From Ostreococcus lucimarinus CCE9901 (taxonomy: Eukaryota; Chlorophyta; Mamiellophyceae; Mamiellales; Bathycoccaceae), in contig NC_009359.1 in assembly GCF_000092065.1 (NCBI RefSeq), forward strand, positions 186,001-250,000: a stretch of DNA of 64,000 bases. Reading direction: 5' to 3'. This document shows positions 11,265 through 19,572 of this stretch, piece after piece. A program made the translations under genes and the position numbers. Each line of letters opens with the position of its first letter. The first letter of the stretch is position 1. A model generated the notes under the pieces. It saw only the letters and a list, made by a program, of their open reading frames with translations. It ran no database searches and was not told the origin of the DNA.

Positions 11265-13385
11265 CTAAAACCCGAACATGTTGAGCGCCTCGTCGATCGC
11301 CGCTTGGCCATCGACCGGAGGCGTCGTCGAGCTCGACCGCGCGGTCGACGCGCGGAATAGTCGCGCGCTCGTACTGCCTCCTGTCGCAGGTTTCTTTAGC
11401 TCCGCCTTAGATGGCTCAGCGGGTGTTGCGACTTCAGGTTCTTTGCCTTTGCATCGCTTCTCGAGAATTTTCACGCGGAATTTCCCTCGCATCCCCCCCC
11501 CGAGTTTACCGCTCGCTTGCAACAAAGTACCGTGTTTCCAAAAGTGCGCGACTACGTGGTCGTCGTCGATCTCTTGTAAAACGTAGTTGCCGGAAAACTC
11601 GCGAAGGGACGCCTTCACGCCGGCGACGCCGACGGTGATGTCGGTGAAACTCATCGCCAACTCTTCGTACTCGCCTTTGGAGAAGTGTTTTGTGTACCCA
11701 TCAAAGTACTCCGTCGCCTCTTCGGGGCGCGTTTTCGAAGCTAACGTCCCTTTGGTCGGCGCGGAGTCCAAGTCCACGAGTATGGCATCGCTCAGACGAA
11801 GCGACGGGAGCACGCCGCCTTTGTTGCCGCCGGCGAAAAAATCGATATGTCTCTTCGGATCTGCGCCAAAGCTCGCCGACGTGATGCCGTACAACTCTGC
11901 GACGACGTGGCATAACTCACGCATTTCCCGGTTCATTGGTTCCATGGACACTCGTCGCTTGCTTTTACCGGTCACAATATCCTCGAGAGTAGCCTCAAGT
12001 CGCTTGACCAAGTCGGGATGTTTACGCGCCAAAACGAGTTGAGCGCGCGTGAACGCACTCGCGCTCGAGTCGGCGAACATGCTCGGTCGCTCATCGGGCT
12101 TAGTAACACCGAACGCTTCAGCTAGTTTGTTACGCCGCGCCGTCGCTTCATCGACCGGTGCGGCTGAGGCCGCGTGCGTCGACGGTTCGTCCTTCTTGGC
12201 AACCGTCGAAGTCAAAGTCTTCTTGGCAAATATAGTCGCCGCCGTGCTGCGCGGGATCGCCTTAAATCGCTCGGCGGCACTCGCTCTCGGCGCAAACGTT
12301 CCCCAACTCGGCGTCGCTCGAGACGAGCCAGCATCGAGCGTGGGAAACGAGTCGCCGCGGGACGCATCGGGCACCGCCACAGGGGGAACCCAGTTCCCGG
12401 ACCCACCGCCGCGAGACCGCGCACCTGGAAGCTCGGGAAAGTCATTGCCTCTATTCTCTATGTGGCTTGGTCGACTCCATCCCCCCCATGACGCCAAGCT
12501 TCCGTGATCCTGCGGCCTCGGCCCGCGCGCGTCCGCGCCTCGGCCGTCCGCTAAAGACACGTCTCGCAGCATCGACACGTCGTCGTCCACGAGCGCAAAC
12601 CTGCCGTCCGATTGCAGTTCAGCGAGCGCATCCGAGATTGACGTCGATCGCGGCACCGTCGACGACGCGCGATTACCGCCGAGCGAGTGTTCATCCCGCC
12701 TTCGTCGACCGTCCGCGCCGCCGCCCCCGCCGCCTCGCTCGGCGGACGCCCTTTCGCGAAGCGAAGTAAACATCGTCTGCGCCAGCGTCGTTCGTAGCTC
12801 GTCCCGCTCCCGCTGCATGTTCAACCTTTGTTCCTCGCTCCGTCTCTCCGCGTTCAACTCCGCCTCTCGCTTTTCCTTCGCCGCCGCGTTGAACGCCTTC
12901 TCCACGCCGAAACGCTTCAGCTTCCACTTCGCCAGATACGCGTCCAGCGCCCGACACTGCCGCTGATCCAGCGCCTCCCGCGTCAGCGGATTCTCAAAAC
13001 ACCTCGACCGCGTCACGTACTCCGCCAGCACCGCCCCGTCGAACATGTGTCCCCGTCTCGCGTCCCTCGCGCCGTCGCCGCCGTCGCCGCCGCCCTCCGC
13101 GCCCTCCATCTCAAACGGCGCGTACGCCATCCCTCGCAGCGGTTCCAGCGTGATCGGATCGCACGCCTCGTCGTCCAGCGTCTTCCACCACGCGCTCTCG
13201 CGCGCGTCGCCCCCCCCCGGCGCCCGCGCGCGTCGCTCGCGCGCGCTGAACCTCCCGCCCGACGCGTGCGTGTTCCGCGTCCCCGTCCCCGACCCGCGCG
13301 CGCGTCGCGGCCGCGCCTCCGGCGCCGCGCGCGCGTCGCTCGCGCCGTCGTTCGCGCCGCCATCGCCGCGCGCGTCGTCCGCCAT
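11265..13385 (-). CDS. U-box/RING-like N-terminus plus NF-X1-type R3H domain protein
   Basis: A 706-residue single-exon protein. Residues 65-150 hold a pattern WW-x9-DPITLEPLRGMAY, then HMFDGAVLAEYV and FENPLTREAL, which reads like a metal-free RING/U-box fold. A charged helix (155-205) and a long disordered middle follow. An R3H domain lies at about 455-520 (MNREMRELCHVVAELYG, then DPKRHIDFF), very like the R3H domain of NF-X1/FAP1 proteins. The C-terminal 130 residues are conserved-looking but not recognised. R3H binds single-stranded nucleic acid, and U-box-like folds recruit E2 enzymes, so RNA-linked ubiquitination is possible but is inference. NF-X1 cysteine fingers are absent. The gene converges on p24 (66 bp) and diverges from the Myb gene (192 bp). 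Confidence 0.75.
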   Translation of the reverse strand: MADDARGDGGANDGASDARAAPEARPRRARGSGTGTRNTHASGGRFSARERRARAPGGGDARESAWWKTLDDEACDPITLEPLRGMAYAPFEMEGAEGGGDGGDGARDARRGHMFDGAVLAEYVTRSRCFENPLTREALDQRQCRALDAYLAKWKLKRFGVEKAFNAAAKEKREAELNAERRSEEQRLNMQRERDELRTTLAQTMFTSLRERASAERGGGGGGADGRRRRDEHSLGGNRASSTVPRSTSISDALAELQSDGRFALVDDDVSMLRDVSLADGRGADARGPRPQDHGSLASWGGWSRPSHIENRGNDFPELPGARSRGGGSGNWVPPVAVPDASRGDSFPTLDAGSSRATPSWGTFAPRASAAERFKAIPRSTAATIFAKKTLTSTVAKKDEPSTHAASAAPVDEATARRNKLAEAFGVTKPDERPSMFADSSASAFTRAQLVLARKHPDLVKRLEATLEDIVTGKSKRRVSMEPMNREMRELCHVVAELYGITSASFGADPKRHIDFFAGGNKGGVLPSLRLSDAILVDLDSAPTKGTLASKTRPEEATEYFDGYTKHFSKGEYEELAMSFTDITVGVAGVKASLREFSGNYVLQEIDDDHVVAHFWKHGTLLQASGKLGGGMRGKFRVKILEKRCKGKEPEVATPAEPSKAELKKPATGGSTSARLFRASTARSSSTTPPVDGQAAIDEALNMFGF

Positions 13386-13414
13386 CGCGCGCCGCGCCGC
13401 GCGCCGTCGACTGT

Positions 13415-13442
13415 CGACCGACGACCGACGACCGACGACCGA
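13415..13442. repeat. Four tandem copies of a 7-bp unit in a divergent promoter
   Basis: The heptamer CGACCGA is repeated four times without error. It lies 30 bp upstream of the R3H gene start and 136 bp upstream of the Myb gene start, inside their shared 192-bp spacer. It could bind a regulator or be a replication-slippage product; the sequence alone does not decide. Confidence 0.8.
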
Positions 13443-13577
13443 CGTTCTCGCGCCACTCGACGCCGCGCGCGCCGCCGTCGCTCGCGCCCGCGCGTCGGCC
13501 GACTCGCGCCGATCGCGGCTTTCGCCGTCGTCGCGTCCGTCGCGCCGCGCGACCGTCGACGCGACGCTCGCGGCGCG

Positions 13578-15278
13578 ATGCCGACGCGAAGGAATTCGAC
13601 GGCGACGGCGACGGCGTCGCGTCGCGCGCCGACCGTCGACGCGAACGGGATGACGTTCGCGCGCGCGGACGCGGACGAGCTGAAGAGTTTACTGTCGAGC
13701 GGGACGAAGCCGGAGGGCGGGACGCGCGCGCGGTCGAAGCTCGGAACGGTGCGGAATCGCGCGATCGCGATCGAGCGGGTTGGTGTTGAGACGACGACGA
13801 CGACGAGAGAGACGACGAGAGAGACGACGGCGGCGGCGGCGGCGCGCGCGGAGATCGCGCGAGGGACGCGGGGAGTCGACGCGGTCGGCGCGACGCGCGG
13901 GACGGCGGCGCGCGCGAACGCGCGCGAGACGGACGCGCGAGGACTGACGAACGACGGACGCGCGCAGGGCTCGCAAACGGCGATGGACGTCGCGAGGATG
14001 GAAGCGCGGGAGGAAGAGGCGATGCGCGCGATGATGCTGGAGCGACAACCGTCGTTGCGGTCGATCAAGACGAAAGTCACGGAGAGGGGGCGAGACGCGC
14101 GGGGAGGGGACGAGAAACGCGCGGACGAGGGCGCGCAGGCGAGCGGGAGCGCGCGATATAGGGCGAACGGAGGTCGCGCGATGGGTCGGGGCGTGAACTT
14201 TGATAAGGATGGGAACACGCCCAGGAGCGGCGGCGATGGGGAGATGCTCGGCTCGATCGACAGCGGGACGCCCAACTTTTTTCGAGACGCGAAGGCGCTC
14301 AAGGACGACGCCGTCGGAGGAAGAGCCGTGCACGCGGGGTACACCGCGTACGCGACGGTGGTCAGAGACACGCCCGGAGCGGCGGACTCGACGTACTTCA
14401 ACAACACCGAACTCGCAGATTTGTTGATGATCGTGCACGGGCGACAAAGCGGCGACAACGAGACGCCGCGCACGGCGAAGGCTTTGAATACGCCGACGCT
14501 GGCGGAGGTGAACGTGCTGTCCACCGCGCCGATGAACTACTGGGAACGACGAAGCGGGGACATGCGAGAGATGAGCCCAGAAATCTCAATCGAGGGTGAC
14601 GAGGAGTACGTGGGTAAAAAACGTAAAAGCTGTAAGAAGAGGCCGAAGTCGGAAACGAAAGCGAGGCGTTTCTCGGCTGAACTACTAACAAGGGAAGAGT
14701 TGGCCATTCGTAAGATGAAGGCGTTCTCCACGCGCGGCAGCACCCTGCGTACGGTTGATGATGAAGATCTCGTACGAACACTCGTTGACGTGAATGGTCA
14801 TCCGCTGTCGCAAGAGATGAAAAATGCATGTCTCGAGTACAACGCGAAGACGACGGAGCTAAACGAACGCCACGAAACCGAAATGGCTTCAAAAAGTCTC
14901 ATCCGTGAAGTCAGCGCCGACGGCGCCGTCGAACCGAAGAGTCGAACTTGGACGCACGAAGAAGATGCCCTCGTGCGCCAGCTTGTCGACGAGCACGGCC
15001 CGCAGAAGTGGGCATACATCGCCGAACGTCTCGTCGGCAAAACTCAAAAGCAAGTCTACGCACGCTGGCGTGATTACCTCCAACCCGGTCTCACCACCCG
15101 ACCGTGGGCCGAGTTCGAGGAAAAACACTTGGTGTTCATCCAAGAAGCGATCGGTAACCAGTGGGCTGTGCTCGCGCGTCTCATGCCCGGTCGTTCGCCG
15201 AACGCGATCAAGAATCGATTCCACGCGACGCGTCGCAAGTGCGAGCGCGCGGACGAACTGGTTGACAAATTCGCGTAA
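13578..15278 (+). CDS. Two-repeat Myb/SANT protein
   Basis: A 566-residue protein from the ATG at 13578. The first 430 residues are low-complexity and probably disordered, with basic N-terminus. Two Myb/SANT repeats stand at the very C-terminus: repeat 1 with RTWTHEEDALVRQLVDEHG and W-x-YIAERL (spaced tryptophans), repeat 2 with TTRPWAEFEEKHL, NQWAVLARLMPGRS and IKNRFHATRRK. The second ends in the classic NxIKNRFH recognition helix of R2R3-Myb DNA-binding domains. It is probably a nuclear DNA-binding factor; the target is unknown. The open frame extends far upstream to 12828, but that part overlaps the opposite-strand gene and lacks coding character, so I start at the ATG just after the divergent spacer. 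Confidence 0.85.
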   Translation: MPTRRNSTATATASRRAPTVDANGMTFARADADELKSLLSSGTKPEGGTRARSKLGTVRNRAIAIERVGVETTTTTRETTRETTAAAAARAEIARGTRGVDAVGATRGTAARANARETDARGLTNDGRAQGSQTAMDVARMEAREEEAMRAMMLERQPSLRSIKTKVTERGRDARGGDEKRADEGAQASGSARYRANGGRAMGRGVNFDKDGNTPRSGGDGEMLGSIDSGTPNFFRDAKALKDDAVGGRAVHAGYTAYATVVRDTPGAADSTYFNNTELADLLMIVHGRQSGDNETPRTAKALNTPTLAEVNVLSTAPMNYWERRSGDMREMSPEISIEGDEEYVGKKRKSCKKRPKSETKARRFSAELLTREELAIRKMKAFSTRGSTLRTVDDEDLVRTLVDVNGHPLSQEMKNACLEYNAKTTELNERHETEMASKSLIREVSADGAVEPKSRTWTHEEDALVRQLVDEHGPQKWAYIAERLVGKTQKQVYARWRDYLQPGLTTRPWAEFEEKHLVFIQEAIGNQWAVLARLMPGRSPNAIKNRFHATRRKCERADELVDKFA

Positions 15279-15482
15279 TCTCTCTTCCCTCGCCGTGCGC
15301 ACTCGCCGTGCGTCACACCGATTTCCTGTCACAACATTCAGTACACTTGTATTATCTGTACGCGCGTTTAACCTGTAATATCCAAAACTGAAATCGAAAT
15401 CACGCCGCGCGCGGCGCGCAGACCCCGCCGTCCTCAACGACGAGCGCGTCGCCACTCTCCGACTCGAATCACGCGAGCGAGC

Positions 15483-16370
15483 ATGCGTCTCACGCGAGCC
15501 ACGACGTTGGCGATCCTTTTATCCGCCTCAGGTGCGCGCACCGTCCGCGAAAGCGCGCTCGCGCGCGCGCGCCGCCCGCGAACGTCGACGCGATCGCGCG
15601 ATCGACCGATGTAATCTTGTCCCGAAACTGACGGCGCCCGCGACGCGCTCGCGATCTCACGACGCGCAGGCGTGGCGGCGATCGATGCGTCGCCGAAATA
15701 CCTCCTCACGGACATTCCCGCGGCGAATCCGGACGTGGAATCCGTGGTGGCGTTCCCCGATCACGCCGATCGAGCGTTTCCGGGCGGCGAACGCGTCAAG
15801 GTGCTGCTCGGGTTGCGCAACACCGGCAACGATGCGGTGAACGTGACGCACTTGGCGGGGTCGTTGAACGTGCCAAATAACTTTAACTTTTATGTGACGA
15901 ATTTTACGGTGAGTTCGTTCGGGGACGCGGTGATTAAACCGAAGAAGGAGGCGACGTTTGAGTACGAGTTCGCCATCGATCCGCAGTTCGCGGGGCACTC
16001 GTTGCAGTTGGCGTTGACCGCGTTTTATGACGAAGCGGGTGTGGCGTACGCGACGACGTATTTCAACAGCACCGTGCCGGTGTTAGACCCCAAGGTCGTG
16101 TTCGATCGCGAGCTCGCGGTCATCTATTTGACGCTGGCTGGCGTGGCGTTTTTGTGCTTCGCGGGCGTCATGAAGGCGGCGGGCTTGGGACACCTCGTGC
16201 CCTTCATCGGCGAGGCCAAGCCGACGACGGGGGCGACGAAGAAGACATACGTCAAAAAGGTTGAGAAGAAGGGAACTACATCGGCGAGCGCGAGCGACTC
16301 TGAGCAATGGCTCGAGGGCACGGCGTTCGCGCGCTCGTCGAGCAAAAAGGAGAAGAAGAAACAAAAGTGA
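15483..16370 (+). CDS. SSR1: Translocon-associated protein subunit alpha (TRAP-alpha / SSR1), two exons
   Basis: An ER membrane protein that sits beside the Sec61 translocon. Exon 1 is 15483-15531 and exon 2 is 15670-16370; joined they give 249 residues. Exon 1 encodes the first 16 residues of the signal peptide (MRLTRATTLAILLSAS), which the exon 2 frame alone lacks. The 138-bp intron has GTGCGC at the donor, CTGAC near the end and CAG at the acceptor. The lumenal beta-sandwich region carries the family pattern LRNTGNDAVNVTHLAGSL. A single membrane span is ELAVIYLTLAGVAFLCFAG, followed by a Lys-rich cytosolic tail. The spliced form gives a proper signal peptide, which is the main support for the intron. 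It converges with AAT. Confidence 0.92.
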
Positions 16371-16454
16371 GCAACGTTGTAATGTGAAAACGCTTGGCGT
16401 CTAGGTCACGATTGGAATGTTATCGATTATCGTATCGTCGTGCTTATTGAAACT

Positions 16455-17776
16455 CTATTTCGTCACTTCGTGCATCGCCGCGGCTAAGCGACCGACGTTC
16501 GAGCTCGTCACGCCCGCCATAGAAATTCTGCCGTTACGAGTCATGTAGATGTGATGGTCGGTTCGCAATTTATCCACTTGCTCGCCAGTCATCCCACTGA
16601 AGCAGAACATACCGATTTGGTCGGTGACGTGCTGCCACGGAAGGGTCGAACCGCTTTCTTCGAGGTTCTTACGCAAGAGCGTTCGCATTTTGATGATGCG
16701 ATCCGCCATGCCCTTCACTTCCTCGTACCACTGCGCCTTGAGCGCGGCATCGCCGAGAATCGTGGAAGCGATGAGCGCACCGTGCATGGGTGGGTTCGAG
16801 TACATCGCACGCGCGATCACCTTGAGTTGCGACTCGACACGGTTGGCTTCTTCCTTATCTTTGCACATCACGCTCACGGTGCCGATGCGTTGGCCGTACA
16901 AGCCCATGTTCTTCGCGAAGGATTGTGCGAGCGCGACCTTATGTCCGTCTTCAACAAAGATTCTGATCGCTTGCGCATCACGTTCACAATCGCCCGAGGC
17001 GAAGCCTTGGTACGCCATGTCGAAGAAGGCGAAGTGATTCTTCGCCTTCATGACTTTGGAAATTTCGCGCCACTGCTCCGCCGAAGGATCGACGCCAGTC
17101 GGATTGTGCGCACACGCGTGCAACAAGAACATGCTTCCGTCCGGGGCGTTTTGGATGTCTTCGACCATCCCTTCGAAATCGAGCCCGCGCGTTGATTCCT
17201 TGTAATAACGAAACGTGTCTTGTTCGCACCCGGCGTCGCGCCAAATGTTGTGGTGATTACTCCACGTCGGCACGGTGATGTACACCTTGCAGCCCGGCAT
17301 GAATCGCCGTTGGAACTCCGCCATCAACCGGCACGAGCCCGTGCCAGACAACGACTGAACGGCGGCGATGCTACCGTCGGCGACGTGCGCGGAATTCTCC
17401 CCGAACGCCAATTTCAAAGACTGCTGAACGAAATCCTTCGACCCGTTCGTGGGCAAATACTCCATGTTAAAGTTCCCCGCGATGCGCTTCTCCGCCTCGC
17501 GCACGCAATTCAACACCACGGGCTTACCGTTATCATCCCGATACGCCCCCTGCGCGAGTTCAAATCCGTCGATCGTCAGTCTAAAACTTTTCCGCGCGCC
17601 CTAATCGCGCCCTCGCGCGTCGACGGCCCCCTCGCCGTCCCGCGCGTCCCGCGTCTCGTCGCCGCACGCACCACCCCGAGATTCATCTTCTCCGCGTGCG
17701 CGTCCGCGTTAAACATCTCCGAAATCCCCAGGATCGGGTCCTTCGGCGCTTCCGGGACGTCCCCGAATCGCGACAT
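16455..17776 (-). CDS. AAT: Aspartate aminotransferase, two exons
   Basis: A PLP enzyme that exchanges amino groups between aspartate and 2-oxoglutarate. Exon 1 is 17672-17776 (35 codons) and exon 2 is 16455-17549; together 399 residues. The junction restores the family sequence NLGV-GAYRDDNGKPVV. The 122-bp intron has GTGCGT at the donor, CTGAC, and CAG at the acceptor. The PLP lysine is Lys248 in SFAKNMGLYG; HNPTGVDPS and FFDMAYQGFASG are the usual cofactor-binding motifs. There is no obvious transit peptide, since the protein begins almost directly at the FGDVPEAPKDPILG motif, so it is probably cytosolic. Length matches the type I fold family. It is divergent from the HORMA gene. Confidence 0.95.
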
Positions 17777-18024
17777 CGCGCGCGTCGTCGTCGTCGTGCG
17801 GTCGCTTCGACGCGTCGCGCTTATTTCTTTTCCCAACGTTCGCTTCGCGAGCGCGGCGCCCGCGTCGCGCGCGCGGCGGTGCACGATCTGCGCGGTCGCG
17901 CGCGCGAGCATGCGCCGGCCCGAGCGCGCCGGTGTGCGCCGTCGCGTCGCGAGACGCCCGTCGACGAATCCATCGCGCCCTCGAAAACACCCGCGTGTGT
18001 GAAACCCCACCAGGGTTTACACCG

Positions 18025-18054
18025 CGATCGATCGACCGATCGATCGATCGATCC
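18025..18054. repeat. GATC-rich simple repeat in divergent promoter
   Basis: A run of GATC tetramers interrupted once by CC (18036-18037). It lies in the 400-bp spacer between AAT and the HORMA gene. It is a self-complementary simple repeat; no function can be read from it. Confidence 0.7.
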
Positions 18055-18064
18055 GCCGTCTCGG

Positions 18065-18099
18065 CCGTCTCGGACGGCGACGCGAACCGTCCGAGACGG
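18065..18099. repeat. Perfect 13-bp inverted repeat (hairpin) upstream of the HORMA gene
   Basis: Arms 18065-18077 (CCGTCTCGGACGG) and 18087-18099 are exact reverse complements, with a 9-nt loop. The hairpin is 78 bp before the HORMA start codon. It may lie in the 5' leader or act as a binding palindrome. Confidence 0.8.
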
Positions 18100-18111
18100 A
18101 CGCGGCACACC

Positions 18112-18158
18112 GCGACGCGACGCGCGACGACGACGCGACGCGCGACGACGACGCGACG
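18112..18158. repeat. 18-bp tandem repeat before the HORMA start
   Basis: A unit close to GCGACGCGCGACGACGAC occurs twice in tandem, with a partial third copy, just upstream of the ATG at 18177. It is composed of short GCGA/CGAC pieces, so slippage is the likely origin. Confidence 0.55.
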
Positions 18159-18176
18159 AAGAGCGACGAAGAAACG

Positions 18177-19476
18177 ATGACGACGACGATCGACGCGTCC
18201 AAGCAACTGACGCGGGAAAAGTCCGCGGCGATGGTGACGAACATGCTGCGCGTGGCGCTGCACACGGTGACGTTTTGTCGAGGTGCGCACGAATCGACGA
18301 AACGCGAGACGACGAGGCGCGCGCGCGCGGACGACGACTGACGGCGGCGAGGACGAGAGGGCAGGGATATTCGACGCGGAGACGCACTTTAAGGAGTGTA
18401 AGAACATGAACGTGTCGATGCATAAGCTGGTGCCGGCGAGTAAGGGGGCGAAACGAATCTTGGACATGCTCGAGCGAGGCGTGGCGGACGCGCTGGAGCG
18501 GGGATATTTGAGGAGCGTGTCGTTCGCGCTGACGCGAGCGGTGGTGAAGGATGGAGTGAAGGATGCGACGATGCGGGAGACGGTGGAGGAGTATAAGTTT
18601 AACGTGCGCTATGGGAGCCGAGGCGAGGTGACGCTCGACGACGCGCGGTACATCGGCGGCGGCGATCGAGGCGACGTGAGCGTGGGGCTGAGCGATCGCA
18701 CGGGCAAGACGACGCGCATGGAACGATTGAGCGATGTGGATTACATTAAGAAGGCGGCAATCGCCATGACGCGCTGTTTGCTGTCGCTCGTGAAGACGTT
18801 GGAGAACGTTCCCGACGGGTGCGCGTTTAACATTCACGTTTCGTACGTCAACGGTACGCCGGCGGATTACGAGCCACCGTTCTTTGAGGCGGCGGACGCG
18901 ACGAGAGAAACGACTTGGTCGAAGAACCCGTTCAGTATGAGTGTTGGAAAAGTGGAAACCGAGTATCACGGGCTGTCGCTTCGCGTGCGTTCGGTGTTGG
19001 ATCCCGCTCAAGACACCGACAGCGGACAAAAGAGCAATCCCGGATCGTCGCAAACTTCTTCTTTGCTCGATGAGTCACCTTCGACGCCTGTCGGCGACAA
19101 AACGGCCGCTGACGACGCCATCGTTCCCATGTCGCAAGACGTTGTGGTGAATCTGTCACAACCGAAGGCGGAAGCCGCACCGACGTTCGACGACGGCGAA
19201 GTCGAAGCGCAAGTACTCGATTGGGTGAAAACGCGACGGAGCTCGGGCATCGTCGACGCCGTGGCGTGCTCCAATACATTCCGAGCGTACCCGTTCAAGG
19301 TGATAGATCGTGCGTTCGAGCGCTTGCTTGCCAAGGGGCTGGTTGAAAAGAACGGGGATCGAGGTTTTGTCTTGTCGTCAGCGCCAAAGACGAATGGTAA
19401 GAAGCGATCCGCGTCGACGAAGGCTATCGCGCCGCAGGCTACTCGTCGCTGCTTACGCTCGAATACGCGAAAATAA
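18177..19476 (+). CDS. ASY1: HORMA-domain meiotic chromosome axis protein (HOP1/ASY1-like), two exons
   Basis: Exon 1 is 18177-18282 and exon 2 is 18365-19476; spliced length 405 residues. The 82-bp intron has a GTGCGC donor, CTGAC and CAG. Splicing joins the first HORMA helix (LTREKSAAMVTNMLRVALHTV) to GIFDAETHFKECKNMNVSMHKLVP, giving the usual HORMA N-terminal half. The later part has AMTRCLLSLVKTLENVPDGC and FNIHVSYVNGTP, typical of the HORMA core. The C-terminal third holds a winged-helix-like segment (VEAQVLDWVKTRRSSG to ERLLAKGLVEKN). Hop1/ASY1 proteins coat meiotic axes and promote recombination between homologues. Mad2 and Rev7 are shorter and lack this C-terminal part. Confident for the HORMA family, less so for strict orthology. 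Confidence 0.85.
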
Positions 19477-19572
19477 ATGTTGTGGACGAGAAACATATGA
19501 GAATGTTATATACACGCGTAAGATGAATGAGTTTAATGTGAATGATTGTTAATGAATGTCCATCCGTCGCGT

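Noticed and set aside
12828-13577. Upstream part of the Myb frame
   Set aside because: It is open without stops but lies over the opposite-strand R3H gene and is only Arg/Pro/Ser-rich. The ATG at 13578 follows the divergent spacer and is preferred.
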